Origin: Silurus meridionalis
Taxonomy: Eukaryota; Chordata; Actinopteri; Siluriformes; Siluridae
Length of the DNA: 64,000 bases
Direction of reading: 5' to 3'
Assembly (NCBI RefSeq): GCF_014805685.1
Contig: NC_060901.1
Span: forward strand, 20,560,905 to 20,624,904
Both the position numbers and the translations under genes were made by a program. Positions 1 through 9,600 of this stretch are shown here, one piece after another (the first letter of the stretch is position 1; the number at the start of each line of letters is the position of its first letter). The notes beneath the pieces are model-generated. The model ran no database searches. It saw nothing but the letters and a program-made list of their open reading frames with translations, and was not told the origin of the DNA.

Positions 1-861
1 TCTTAATGGCAGATCGTGGACAGGAAATGTAGTACCTGTTACGTAATGTAACCTTTCCTAATATGTCACACAACGACTAATAATCCAGAATATCCGAGTG
101 GAAAGAGACCGAGAACCTGCTCGTGAATTCTCTTGTTAAAGCAGCTCTACTCCAAAGCAGGAGGAGGAGAAGATCGAGTGCAGTAGCAGTGTGTCTCTCA
201 GTCTTTTTTCTAAATCAGTGGGCTGAAGATTTATTCAGAGAAAGGTCTGGAGAGATCCAAGAACCTTGTTCATTCAGGTTATTTTGTATATCCAGAATAA
301 AGAGAAGCTCCACTACAGATAGACAAGAAGACAAGAAGACAAGGAAAAGGCATCACAGTCAATTATAAAACTACCACAATACATTTTCTCTTTATGTAAA
401 TTATTCTCCTCCAGGGGGACAGGAGGTTGAATGGTGATTGTTAGACTGCTGAAATCAGCACAACCTTCTCCCCCTTGCTGTCCTTGAAGATGTTCCTCTG
501 GTGGCTTTGAGACCTGACTGACACATTTTGCATTCCATGCGAAATTATCTTTGATCAATTTGGCAAACACTCCACCTCAGCATGCTAAACCGTGCACACC
601 GGAAATATCAGCTCAAAGCCATCATCGCTATCTCATCATCTCAAAGTCATCGCCATGATGAAACTGGTACAATTAATTAAAACACGTGATTTGGTCAGGA
701 TGTGTTACTGCCTGCTCACTGTTAATACTAAGAAATGTAAACTATTCCAGAACATGTTTAAGAGTATTTACGGACTGATAATTCAGCTAGAAAATGTAAT
801 TAAACACTGAATTGCAGTTCAAGAATCATAATGATGAAACAACTTCTTTCGGCTTCTCTTA
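1..861. other. mpv17 intron sequence, no further exon seen
   Basis: Within the first mpv17 coding intron. I searched both strands for the expected next mpv17 exon and did not find it. Short open frames here (for example 313-570 on the minus strand) have no recognisable domain. Confidence 0.4.
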
Positions 862-1203
862 TTAGGGGGCGCAACCACGGTTCATCCGTCTCCACACTCC
901 CCTGTCCTCTACATCTGTCTCTTTCACACCAACTACCTGCATGTCTTCCCTCACCACATCCATATACCTCCTCCTTGGTCTTCCTCTTTTCCTCCTTCCT
1001 GGTGTCTCCATCCTCAGCATTCTCCTACTAATATACCCCATGTCCCTCCTCCGCACATGTCCAAACCATCTCAATCTCACCCCCCTTACCTTGTCTCCAA
1101 AACGTCCTACATGCGCTGTCCCTCTAATAAACTCATTTCTAATCCTGTCCATCCTCATCACTCCTAATAAACATCTCAACATCTTCAGCTCTGCTACCTC
1201 CAA
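862..1203 (-). mobile_element. LINE (non-LTR retrotransposon) ORF C-terminal fragment
   Basis: A 113-residue minus-strand frame carries the motif series seen at the end of many fish LINE reverse-transcriptase ORFs: LKMLRCLLGV, RIRNEFIRGT, LRWFGHVRRRD and PGRRKRGRPRRR, ending in a W-R-RMNRGCAP-like tail and a stop. The N-terminal endonuclease and the catalytic RT domain are absent, so this is a 5'-truncated copy. It sits in the mpv17 intron in the same orientation as that gene. The LINE clade is not resolved. Confidence 0.8.
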
Positions 1204-1565
1204 CTGGTTTTAATAAAAATGTTTTCACTTCCATCTACTGGCAGAAAAGTGCAACTGCAGGAGTAAAGAAAACAGAAAATGAGAAAATTGTGATTGAACC
1301 TTTTGAGTTACTTTTTTTTTTTTTTTACAAATTCTTAATTTCATGTTTTAGAAAACTGAATAGAGCAATAGTATGGAAACACAATTATTGTTTGTTCAAA
1401 TTCCATAACTTTTTATGTGTAGGAACCCTGATTATATATATTACAATAAAAATAATAAAAGAAAGGTGTAAACACATAATTAAGTTGAAATAAAGAATGA
1501 AAAACATTTGAATTAAAAATACATCTAATTTTTTTGCACTTATGAATGACTTATGAGATTCTTAC

Positions 1566-1644
1566 CAGCGGTTATTATTTGCACAGTCCATGGTTTTTTG
1601 GTCAATAACACCTGGTAGGATCTCCAGAGTCGTGCGACACTCAT
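1566..1644 (-). CDS. mpv17: mpv17 first coding exon (5' part of gene only)
   Basis: Reading the minus strand from the ATG at 1,644 gives 26 codons plus one base before a GTAAG donor at 1,565-1,561. The peptide begins MSVARLWRSYQ and ends KPWTVQIITAG. The LWRSYQ start and the PW-VQIITAG stretch match the N-terminus of MPV17, an inner mitochondrial membrane protein needed for mtDNA maintenance, and not the related PXMP2 or MPV17L starts. The exon has a TCTCCCCGCAG acceptor at 1,676 and a 31-nt untranslated lead containing in-frame stops, which fixes the ATG. The next coding exon (four-helix membrane part) is not in bases 1-1,560, so the gene continues left of the window. Identification rests on 26 residues. 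Confidence 0.83.
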
Positions 1645-1675
1645 TATTCTGTTTAGAGCAAAAATCCAGAAATCA
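1645..1675 (-). other. mpv17: 5' UTR part of mpv17 coding exon 1
   Basis: Thirty-one bases lie between the splice acceptor (AG read from 1,677-1,676) and the mpv17 ATG. They contain stops in the coding frame, so translation cannot begin further upstream in this exon. Confidence 0.6.
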
Positions 1676-2004
1676 CTGCGGGGAGAAAACGATAAAGACA
1701 CTGCATTTCAGTGCATGTGGACTGTTTTATTATTAACTTAAATCAATTAAATAAATAAATGAAGTTGTGTAAAGAGAGTGTGACATGACTGCAAATATAT
1801 AACTATAATAAATCTGAAAAGATTACCAAAGGTCATAGTTACATTAATTAGGATATTCTGATCTAAAAAAAAAAAAAGATGAATATGAACAAAATTATAG
1901 GAATTATTGTTATGAATCTGCTCTTTTACAATGTGAAACTAGTAAAAATGGCTTAGAAAATCATAATATTACTTTTTTAGGTGGTGAATTACTGACTATT
2001 ATTA

Positions 2005-2045
<41 letters not shown>

Positions 2046-2366
2046 TTGGATAAAATACTGGGAAATAAATAACATGTCCTACCTTTGTATAATCCTGCTG
2101 AAAGTAATTTTATAAATTCATTTCCTCAAATATTAGGTTACTTATATAGTATATTATATAATAAAATATTTAAAGTATTTATAATATAATATAGTGTGTA
2201 GTGTAGAGAATAAAATCCTGTTCGGTTCTATAACACACACTGTTTAAGCTTCAGCGGGCAGAATGTTGAAAAATCAGATAAAATAAAGATAAGGTAAAGT
2301 TAAACACTCCAAAGTAAAATATTTACAATAAACACCGGGTTGAAGTCTAAAGTTAAACTTCATTAC
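1676..2366 (-). other. probable mpv17 5' intron
   Basis: AT-rich sequence between the proposed leader exon and coding exon 1. It contains a (TTA)n tract at 1,998-2,043 and A/T runs. I see no open exon. Confidence 0.4.
1998..2043. repeat. (TTA)n microsatellite
   Basis: Nearly perfect trinucleotide run with one G interruption. Confidence 0.9.
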
Positions 2367-2440
2367 CGGGGACACGACTTCCGCGTGCCTGCTCACTAAC
2401 CCGGAAGTGCTTTCAAATACCCGGATGTTTCCTCTTCGTT
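2367..2440 (-). promoter_or_regulatory. mpv17: probable mpv17 promoter and non-coding leader exon with ETS/GABP motifs
   Basis: An otherwise AT-rich region has a short GC-rich island with three ETS-type cores: ACTTCCG at 2,377-2,383 (CGGAAGT on the minus strand), CCGGAAGT at 2,401-2,408 and CCGGATGT at 2,421-2,428. On the minus strand a consensus-like donor (CCCCG then GTAATG) at 2,366 could end a non-coding exon that splices to the acceptor at 1,676, about 690 nt away. GABP/NRF-2 motif clusters are typical of promoters of nuclear genes for mitochondrial proteins, which fits mpv17. The transcription start and the left exon boundary are inferred, not shown. Confidence 0.5.
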
Positions 2441-2574
2441 TTGGTTTTAAAATGAGTATTTATAATCAATAAATATTATTATGTATAAAATAGGGTATTC
2501 TATTTCAAAATAAATTATAAAAGAAAGAAGTATTTTTTTAATCCGGATGAAAAATCTTCCGGCATTTCAAATGG

Positions 2575-2983
2575 GAAGATCGGATCATTTTAGTGACTCG
2601 GTTCTTTGAATCAAAATTAACGAATCTTTTTTTTGAGTCATTCAGTTAATTTCGTTTCTTTGATCAGAAATAAAATAAAATGTTACACGTCTACATACAC
2701 GAATATTAACTACAGTTTTAATAAGTATAATATGAAGATGCAGCTAAGAACATACGATGATAAAAAGAAAGTGTTGCTTCACCTCTTATAGCTTCTGGTC
2801 CGTGTCGTGAGTTCGTTTGTCACGTGACTCACATAATTATTTAAACAAGTATGTCAAGATTCGGACCCAAAAAAATCGGATCTATTGTGTAGTGTTTATG
2901 GGAGTCACGTGATAAAAGAACGAACTTCTCAATTCAGGTTTTTTTGTGATGCTCTGCTCATGCGCGTCCAGTAGAAAACTATT
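2575..2983. repeat. MITE-like sequence with inverted CACGTG-containing arms
   Basis: GAATC/GACTC-rich DNA next to the 13-bp satellite. Two arms in inverted orientation, around 2,811-2,834 and 2,898-2,925, each combine GTTCGTT with TCACGTGACTC, so each carries a CACGTG E-box (2,821-2,826 and 2,906-2,911). Similar GAATCGTTCG-type sequence resumes after the satellite at 3,545-3,605, which suggests that the satellite expanded inside this element. The family is not identified. Confidence 0.5.
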
Positions 2984-3550
2984 GAATCACTCTAATGAAT
3001 CACTCTAATGTATCACACTAATGAATGACTTAAATGAATCACTCTAATGTATCACTCTAATGAATCACACTAATACATCACTCTAATGAATCACTCTAAT
3101 GTATCACACTAATGAATCACTCTAATGAATCACTCTAATGTATCACACTAATAAATCACTCTAACGAATCACTTTAATGTATCACTCTAATGAATCACAC
3201 TAATGAATCACTCTAATGAATCACACTAATGAATCACTCTAATGAATCACTCTAATGAATCATTCTAATGTATCACTCTAATGGATCACTCTAATGAATC
3301 ACTCTAATGTATCACACTAATGAATCACTCTAATGAATCACTCTAATGTATCACACTAATAAATCACTCTAATGAATCACTCTAATGTATCGCTCTAATG
3401 AATCACACTAATGAATCACTCTAATTTATCACTCTAATGTATCACTCTAATGAATCACACTAATGAATCACTCTAATTAATCACTCTAATTGATCACACT
3501 AATGAATCACTCTAATGAATCACTCTAATGTATCACTCTAATGAATCACT
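2984..3550. repeat. 13-bp tandem satellite, about 44 units
   Basis: Tandem units of the form GAATCACTCTAAT with variants GTATCACACTAAT, GAATCACACTAAT and AAATCACTCTAAT. The order GAATC-unit, GAATC-unit, GTATCACAC-unit recurs several times, giving a partial 39-bp higher-order repeat. Almost no indels interrupt the 13-bp phase. Confidence 0.95.
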
Positions 3551-3605
3551 CGTTCTTCCGAGTCACAAAGACTCGTTCAAAAAGAACAAATCGTTCATGA
3601 ACAAT

Positions 3606-4770
3606 CTTTAAACTTTAAAATGTTAAAGTAAAAGTCTCAACAATGGAAATACTTTAGCAAAGTACAGATACGTGAAAAGCTACTTAAGTACAGTAAAGAA
3701 TTAAAGAAAGGATTTTTCTGATCTTCACAAAATGAAAACAGTTCTACCACAACAGTGGTAGAATTGAGACTACTACCACCACAAAGAGTTATCCATTCAA
3801 ATGTGGATGAGTGAAAGGGTGATAACCTTAGCAATGATTTATGAGTAAATGAAAATCTTGTGTCACCCAGGTGGTTCCTCTCAAGGTTTTTATTCTCAAA
3901 TCATTTCAAAAACCTGAAAACTATATGCAGTACAATATCCAGATCTAGGTTGAAGTTCATCCTACATTGCTATTCATGTTTATTCATGTAAATAGAATCA
4001 TAACTATTCTCCAGATTCTGTATCTTACTGCATAAAAATTGCATTTTCTAAAGAACTTTTTCAGATTTTGCCCAAACTGTATTCTCCACCACGCACAATA
4101 CCCATCTCTACCACCAGAGAGCAACCTCACTCACGTTATCAATTTCTTTGCTTTTTTTTAATTGTTGTTGTTGATGTCTGGCTCATGTCCTGTCATTGTG
4201 CACACCTGTGTTGTGTTTCCCCTCATTAGTGAATATACTGTATATCATATGTCACTTTAGTTGGTGAGCATTGTTCATGTGTGAGTCACCTGCATTTCTT
4301 CTTGCCTTAAGGCTTGAGCTTTTTTAGAGCATTATTAGTTCTTTTGTTTTTTATTGCTACATTAACATACATTCAATAAAAGTGATTTCCATTGGCATAA
4401 GCCAGAACCTTCACAGAATGCTCAGCTACAGTTGGAGATGGTAATACAGGACAGTCTCCTCATACAGCATCAGTGGCTTCATTTTCTTCTGCAGAAAACC
4501 TGATGGTACTTGATTGTCGCTTTGCATATTGAGATTAGTTCCAAACTGGGAACTGCATTATTCTGATTGGTTAATTCTGTTTCTTGTTAGCTGGTAGCCA
4601 ATAAAATTATTTTTCGGTGCCACTATGAGAAATTGATATGATCAGCAGTTCAATATCAGATATCAAATTCTTTTGCATTGCAAATCAGAAGTGTTAGGAC
4701 AAATTATACATGCATATATAAATTAAATATATTTAAAATATAATAAAGCTTCTGCTTTTTGATTTCTGAT
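3606..4770. other. gene-free AT-rich stretch with possible repeat fragments
   Basis: No exon recognised. A GGTTCCTCTCAAGG fragment near 3,872 is shared with a repeat at 61.34 kb. The stretch 4,190-4,400 (CACACCTGTGTTG... followed by TTCAATAAAAG at 4,373) looks like an old LTR remnant, without defined ends. Confidence 0.35.
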
Positions 4771-4772
4771 CA

Positions 4773-5040
4773 TTATGGTCGACAATATGGTCCATATATT
4801 TTGGTTATTATATATATATAGTAGATTCTAAATGCATATCCCATCAGAAGTGGACTAAGCATACAGCCCTGGGGAACACCAGAGTTCGGTGTGGATGTGC
4901 TGTAGGAGGTATGCCTTAATATGTGGGGTCTTCTGGTCAAATGGTCCAGGATCCAGTTGCAGAAGAAAGTGGTCAGCAGGGATGTCAACGTCAGAGAGAA
5001 AAGAGAAGTGTCTATCCAGGTGGCGAGGGTTATCCAGCAA
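4773..5040 (-). mobile_element. LINE reverse-transcriptase fragment
   Basis: The minus strand encodes CNWILDHLTRRPH, then about 15 residues later NSGVPQGCMLSPLL. These match the RT domain pair WILDFLT-RPQ and GxPQGCVLSPLLY of Rex1/CR1-type fish LINEs. The YADD catalytic block would lie further downstream and is not found, so this is a short internal relic. It is frameshifted relative to flanking open frames. Confidence 0.75.
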
Positions 5041-5159
5041 TTCTACAGACCTGAAGACTCTTATATAAGCTTCCAGTGGAAAATAGCCTTCAGTACTTTA
5101 TCTGTATACTTTAATATTTTTTATACTTCATATCTTTTGTTATTTATTAAAGGTTAGAC

Positions 5160-5230
5160 AGTTATAAAAAGCATTTCACTACATGTCGTTCCCTGTATGA
5201 ATGTGTATGTGACAAATAAAATTTGATTTG
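5160..5230 (+). mobile_element. LINE/SINE 3' tail
   Basis: The run GTATGTGACAAATAAA followed by ATTTGATTTGAT is the typical 3' end of Rex1/CR1-type elements with a short TTTGA repeat. Its plus orientation is opposite to the RT fragment just upstream, so two insertions or an inversion are implied. Confidence 0.5.
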
Positions 5231-5239
5231 ATCAGAAGG

Positions 5240-5425
5240 CAAAGATTTAAGCTCTACCATCACCACTGCTGCCACTGCTGGACCCTTGAGCCAGTTCCTT
5301 CTGCATCACGGACGACCCTGTGCTCTGACCCCGGCTTCCCAACAATCCAGGATATGGGAAAAAAAAGAATTGCACTCTGCTGTAATGTCTATGTGACAAA
5401 TAAAACCTTTCCTTCTTCCTATTTC
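5240..5425 (+). mobile_element. second retroelement 3' end
   Basis: A CTGACCCCGGCTTCCCAACA block is followed by GAATTGCACTCTGCTGTAAT and TATGTGACAAATAAAACC. This is the same kind of tail as the preceding one, ending in a TTCCTTCTTCC tract. It is a dispersed retroelement 3' region of unassigned family. Confidence 0.45.
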
Positions 5426-5736
5426 TCTTCTTAAATTGATTTCATTTTAATTCTGCATTAAACGATGTGAGCACCAGTTGCATCTGCATTCCCATCAACA
5501 TATATTTAGATTCACTCAAGCAGACTGAACATGGGAAGACAGAGTTAAAGAAATAGTGCTCAGTGTATTTAAGCTGAAAGGAGCTACTAACTAACATGTG
5601 AAAAGATATTATTTTGCTGCTGACTGACGAAGTACTCAGTGGCATTAACAGCTGCTTAGACGAGACTTGGTGCATTGCGGCTGCTACTGTCAGGAGTTCT
5701 CACTGACCTTCTCAGGGTCATTCTGGACAAAAAGTA

Positions 5737-5738
<2 letters not shown>

Positions 5739-5766
<28 letters not shown>
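5739..5766. repeat. (AC)n microsatellite
   Basis: Perfect dinucleotide run. Confidence 0.9.
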
Positions 5767-5768
<2 letters not shown>

Positions 5769-5978
5769 TTATATCTTACATATTTGATGTTGTATACACA
5801 GACGTCCGTACGATCAAAAATAAAACCGTATCAGTTACACCAGAAGAAAGAAAACTGAAATAAGGATAGAAAACGGTGTGTAATTACCGCCTTTGTCTGT
5901 TTTCAGGAAACACGGTATCAGTTTGCCCTCTACATTTGCCCACCACCTGTTGGACATGATGATTAAACAAATTAATGA

Positions 5979-5980
<2 letters not shown>

Positions 5981-6037
<57 letters not shown>
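5981..6037. repeat. (GT)n microsatellite
   Basis: About 28 perfect GT units. Confidence 0.95.
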
Positions 6038-6039
<2 letters not shown>

Positions 6040-8640
6040 CGTGAGAATGAGATGGGGGAGCAAGAAAAGGAGGAATTTGGTCATATTTATATCAACAATG
6101 CCTGACAAAACGGTATAATTATCCCCCCCTGGCCCCGTCTAATCTTTCAACTTGTAGCACATTTGCCATCCTGTTTCCAGACGAGCTCCAGAGCCATGCG
6201 TCTTTATCTTTACACACACCGTAATCACAGCTCTGTGAGCTCCAGGAGCTTTATTGGGTAACTTACAGACGTTGTGTGGAATGACGGCAAATTGATGAGC
6301 ATGAGGTTTGAGAGGAAGGTTTAGCAAAAACGTAATGAGGTTTTTTTTTAACTCAGTATCACCTGAATATATTTGGTTAGAATTAAAATAAGGGGTTATC
6401 AGGTCTGGTATGTGTTTATGGGTCGCTTTTAATACCTGAGAAGATACGTGTGAGTCTACTGAGTGGAAAGGGAATAAACAAAACAGGTTGTTTACATTTA
6501 TTATTATAATGATTAACATTGTGGTTAGAAGGTGTGATTTTTTAATCATTATAATGTTAATTGATATTGGGTGTATGTTAACCATGAATATAAACTTAAT
6601 ACAGCATGAGCGTTCTAAAAACGTTCTTCTAATCGTTGGTTGGATCAAACCAGGAGGATGATTTGCACATAAACCCATAAAGGGCATAACTCAGCAGTGA
6701 CTTGCTGGATGATTTTGGAATGACACACTCCCTCAGGGAAGGCACTCACGTCTTAATTAGAGCATTAGGGGACTGTTTCAAAGTGGGTGGAGGCAAGTCC
6801 GCTGGGGAAACTTGATCTGATGGTCTTTCTGAGTTCAAGGCTAATCACCGAGCTGCTCATGGGAGACAATGTTTAATGTGTATACAATCACGCTGCATCA
6901 CCGCTTCATAGTTATTTTAATGACATCCAATTAGGAAATAACCATTATCTGTGCTGTATTTAAGATTATGCGTTTTATTACAGATCAGAAATTTAACTGG
7001 TGCATGACTTTGTCCCGCATTTGACGCAATAATTTAATTTTAATCGCGTAAAATGTTTTCCTTGAGCACGAAAGATATTAAAGGGAAAACGCTGATAGTC
7101 ACATACTGAATTGTTTTACCGTCTGTGCGGTTGCTCTTGCAGCACTTCAAAAAGGTCAAGTTCAGCACGATGACCTCCCTGAAGGGGCAGCTGGCCTGGA
7201 TACGGTTACGAGTTCAGTGCTGCTGAAATGCAGGAACTAGCATGTCATTGAAGCACTGGTGATTATTTAACGTCATCCTTGTAATGCTTGCTATGTTAAT
7301 TAAGCCTCAGGCTCCACTCCAGCAGGGGAGTTGCTGTGGGCTCATTCGGCCGACTTCAGTTCTCTACGTGCCACGGACGGGATCTTCAGCTGCATTCTTC
7401 AAATGCACCTAAACTCCCTGAGAGAGTATTCGGTTTGTGGCCAGATGGTAATTTAACTGGCCCTATAAAATACTTTGTAACGCTTTACTTCAGATGTGAT
7501 ACGTATAGAACCGTCTATGCACAACACTTTTACAGTAATGGTAGATTATATAAATGTAACAGCAGCACAGATTTATATTATTACTGGTACTTTTTGAACA
7601 TCCAATTTCACATTTATTTCACTTTTCTGGGAAGGTTTTCCACTAGATCTTGTGGAGATTTGAAAGATTTAAATCAGTCACAAGGGCACAAGTTGGTGAG
7701 GAGGTGAGAAGGTCTGGGGTGCCATCAGCATTCACATTCATCCAGACGGTGTTCAATAGGGTTTGAGCTCTATAGCATGTAAAAGCATATCGTCATGGAA
7801 CTGGATTTATTGAGCTTTTCAAGTTCTAGATTTGACCTGACGTATTTGATCATTTTACATTTATAATAGTAAAAAAAGGTAAATCAGTAAAAGTCTAAAT
7901 AATGATGATTAAATCATGGACAGTGGGTTTGATCTGGGCTTTTATAGACAGTTATATATTCTTTATTTTTTGTTTTAGATTTTAGAAACTATTAACACAA
8001 TATCAAAAAAAAAAGTCCTGACCATCAGATCTCCTGAGTTATCTTATTCTTTCCTCCTGCTTTTGAAGCAGTTAAGACGTGTGCAGTAAAAGGGGAAGGG
8101 TTATACAATTTACACTAGAAATAGGAAGTAAAGGCCTTCTGGGAGACACTAAATTGAAACTAAGGCTGTTCCTGATGGACCACAGGATATGCCTGCAAAA
8201 TTTAGGCATATCAAAATGGCAAAAAAGTCTGTCAGTGCCCAGTGATATTAACTGGATAGCTTATAATGTTCTGTGTCCCTGTGAGAGTACGTTAAAGGTT
8301 AAAGAGAGACTGCTGGTGAACCACATGGTTTTGATATAACTTTTATTTTAGCTCATGACAGAATTTCCTGAAGCAAAGTAAAACTATTTCACCTGGTAAA
8401 GACAAAAATCACCTGTAATTTAACAGTAAATCAGACACAAATCAGCTATTTATTTTTACTATTTATTTTCACTTGACCAGAACTCCTTCGCATGCTGCTC
8501 GATGCCATGCTCCTCCACCTCCACCTCATAGGAACATTCAAACAGAATGGATTGGAATGGTTTTATATTCTTGCACAAATCTATGTCTCAAAGCAATTTG
8601 ATCACAGAAGGTCTACAGAGAGTTTGTTTGACTTCCTGGC
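6040..8640. other. gene-free unique sequence, possible conserved non-coding element
   Basis: No exon with matching splice sites seen. The part 6,720-7,010 has balanced composition without simple repeats and several homeodomain-type cores (TTAATTAG at 6,755, CCAATTAGG near 6,929), so it is a candidate enhancer. The open frame at 6,139-6,687 on the minus strand has no recognisable domain. Confidence 0.3.
7625..7800. mobile_element. Tc1-type derived dispersed repeat, copy 1
   Basis: Carries GAAGGTTTTCCACTAGAT, TTGTGGAGATTT, GGTGAGAAGGTCTGGGGTG and GTTCAATAGGGTTTGAGCTC in order. The same series recurs near 25.74-26.04 kb and partly at 45.67-45.91 kb. I recognise it as a common non-coding fish DNA-transposon repeat whose intact ends read ACTTTTGGCCATATAG-like. 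Confidence 0.55.
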
Positions 8641-8644
8641 TTGG

Positions 8645-8765
8645 ATTTTTGGCAGACACCTTAATCCAGAGCGAATTACATTTATCCCGTTTAAACACCT
8701 ATGCACCTATGGGGTTAGGAGCCTTGCTCAGGGGCCCAAGAATAGCAGCTTAGAGTGGCTGGGAT
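8645..8765 (-). mobile_element. SINE-like fragment
   Basis: Contains GGCAGACACCTTAATCCAGA, then GGGGTTAGGAGCCTTGCTCA and GGGCCCAAGAATAGCAGC. This is the 3' body of a tRNA-derived fish SINE read in reverse. Related fragments lie at 9.49, 13.80, 13.93, 24.8, 46.2 and 49.6 kb. Confidence 0.6.
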
Positions 8766-9100
8766 AACAGCATAAACATACCGGCAAAAACGTACATTGA
8801 ATTTAAGGAATGTAAAATGGTCTACAGCCAATATAAAAACATGGTGTAAAACCAAAATAATGAAAAACTGCATGTTGCAGAATCTTTCAGAAGCATTTCC
8901 TGAAACAAGGAGGTCCATCTTGGCATCTAAATAGACTACGGTGATTGTTCTCTTCTTAAATCTCCAATAATCTGCCTCATAAGTGGATCTGGATCTCCTG
9001 CTGCATCCATGTTGTAAATAAAGTGCTGTGTCATGTAAAGACGTCTTAGACAGATGCAGATGCACGTTGGGCGAAAGCATAAATAAAACATGGCAGAGTG

Positions 9101-9121
9101 AGAGAAAGAAAGAAAGAAAAA

Positions 9122-9208
<87 letters not shown>
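9101..9208. repeat. (GAAA)n microsatellite
   Basis: Tetranucleotide purine run of about 26 units with one A-rich interruption. It is fully purine on the plus strand. Confidence 0.95.
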
Positions 9209-9489
9209 CTGTGAAACTGAGCGTATAATCAGTGCTCAATCAGTAGCTTGGAGTGTTTTAGACGTCTGGGGATCGTAGCTCACAGGAGTCATGTTTGTGA
9301 TCCGTAATGACTATTGGAGTGGAGTCTGATGACATAGGGGTGACATACCACGTTGGACTGGGAATTTGAGCAGGTTTGAATGTGATTTAAGTGTGTAACA
9401 TTAGGAGCTTGATGGAACGTGTCAGGAACTGAGCAATTAGATGAACCAAACAGAAGCTAAAACTGATTTGACTTTCATTAGCTACATTT

Positions 9490-9600
9490 ATATTTTTATG
9501 CATTTGCTCGATAGCATTATCCAGAAGGACTTACAGTATGGGGGTTTGGTGGTACTGCGATTCACAACCTTCCCCTGACCCCTGATCTTTAGCACCAAAG
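9490..9600. mobile_element. decayed SINE-like fragment
   Basis: TGCATTTGCTCGATAGCATT, ATCCAGAAGGACTTACAGTA and a distorted remainder match the GGCAGACGC/ATCCAGAGCGACTTAC series of the 8.65-kb repeat, with many substitutions. Confidence 0.45.

Noticed and set aside
862..1203. 113-residue Arg-rich frame as a host gene
   Set aside because: Motifs match the C-terminal part of LINE ORFs, with no catalytic domain and no splice structure.
2984..3550. CRISPR-like regular repeat
   Set aside because: Contiguous 13-bp units without spacers, in vertebrate DNA. It is a satellite.
6139..6687. 182-residue minus-strand frame
   Set aside because: One of the longest frames in the desert but low complexity, AT-rich, with no domain and no splice-bounded structure. 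Chance is the simplest reading.
7336..7707. 123-residue plus-strand frame
   Set aside because: Its last third runs into the Tc1-type repeat at 7.62 kb, and the rest shows no domain.
9028..9239. Lys/Glu-Arg and Phe-Leu-Ser repeat frames
   Set aside because: Products of the (GAAA)n microsatellite.
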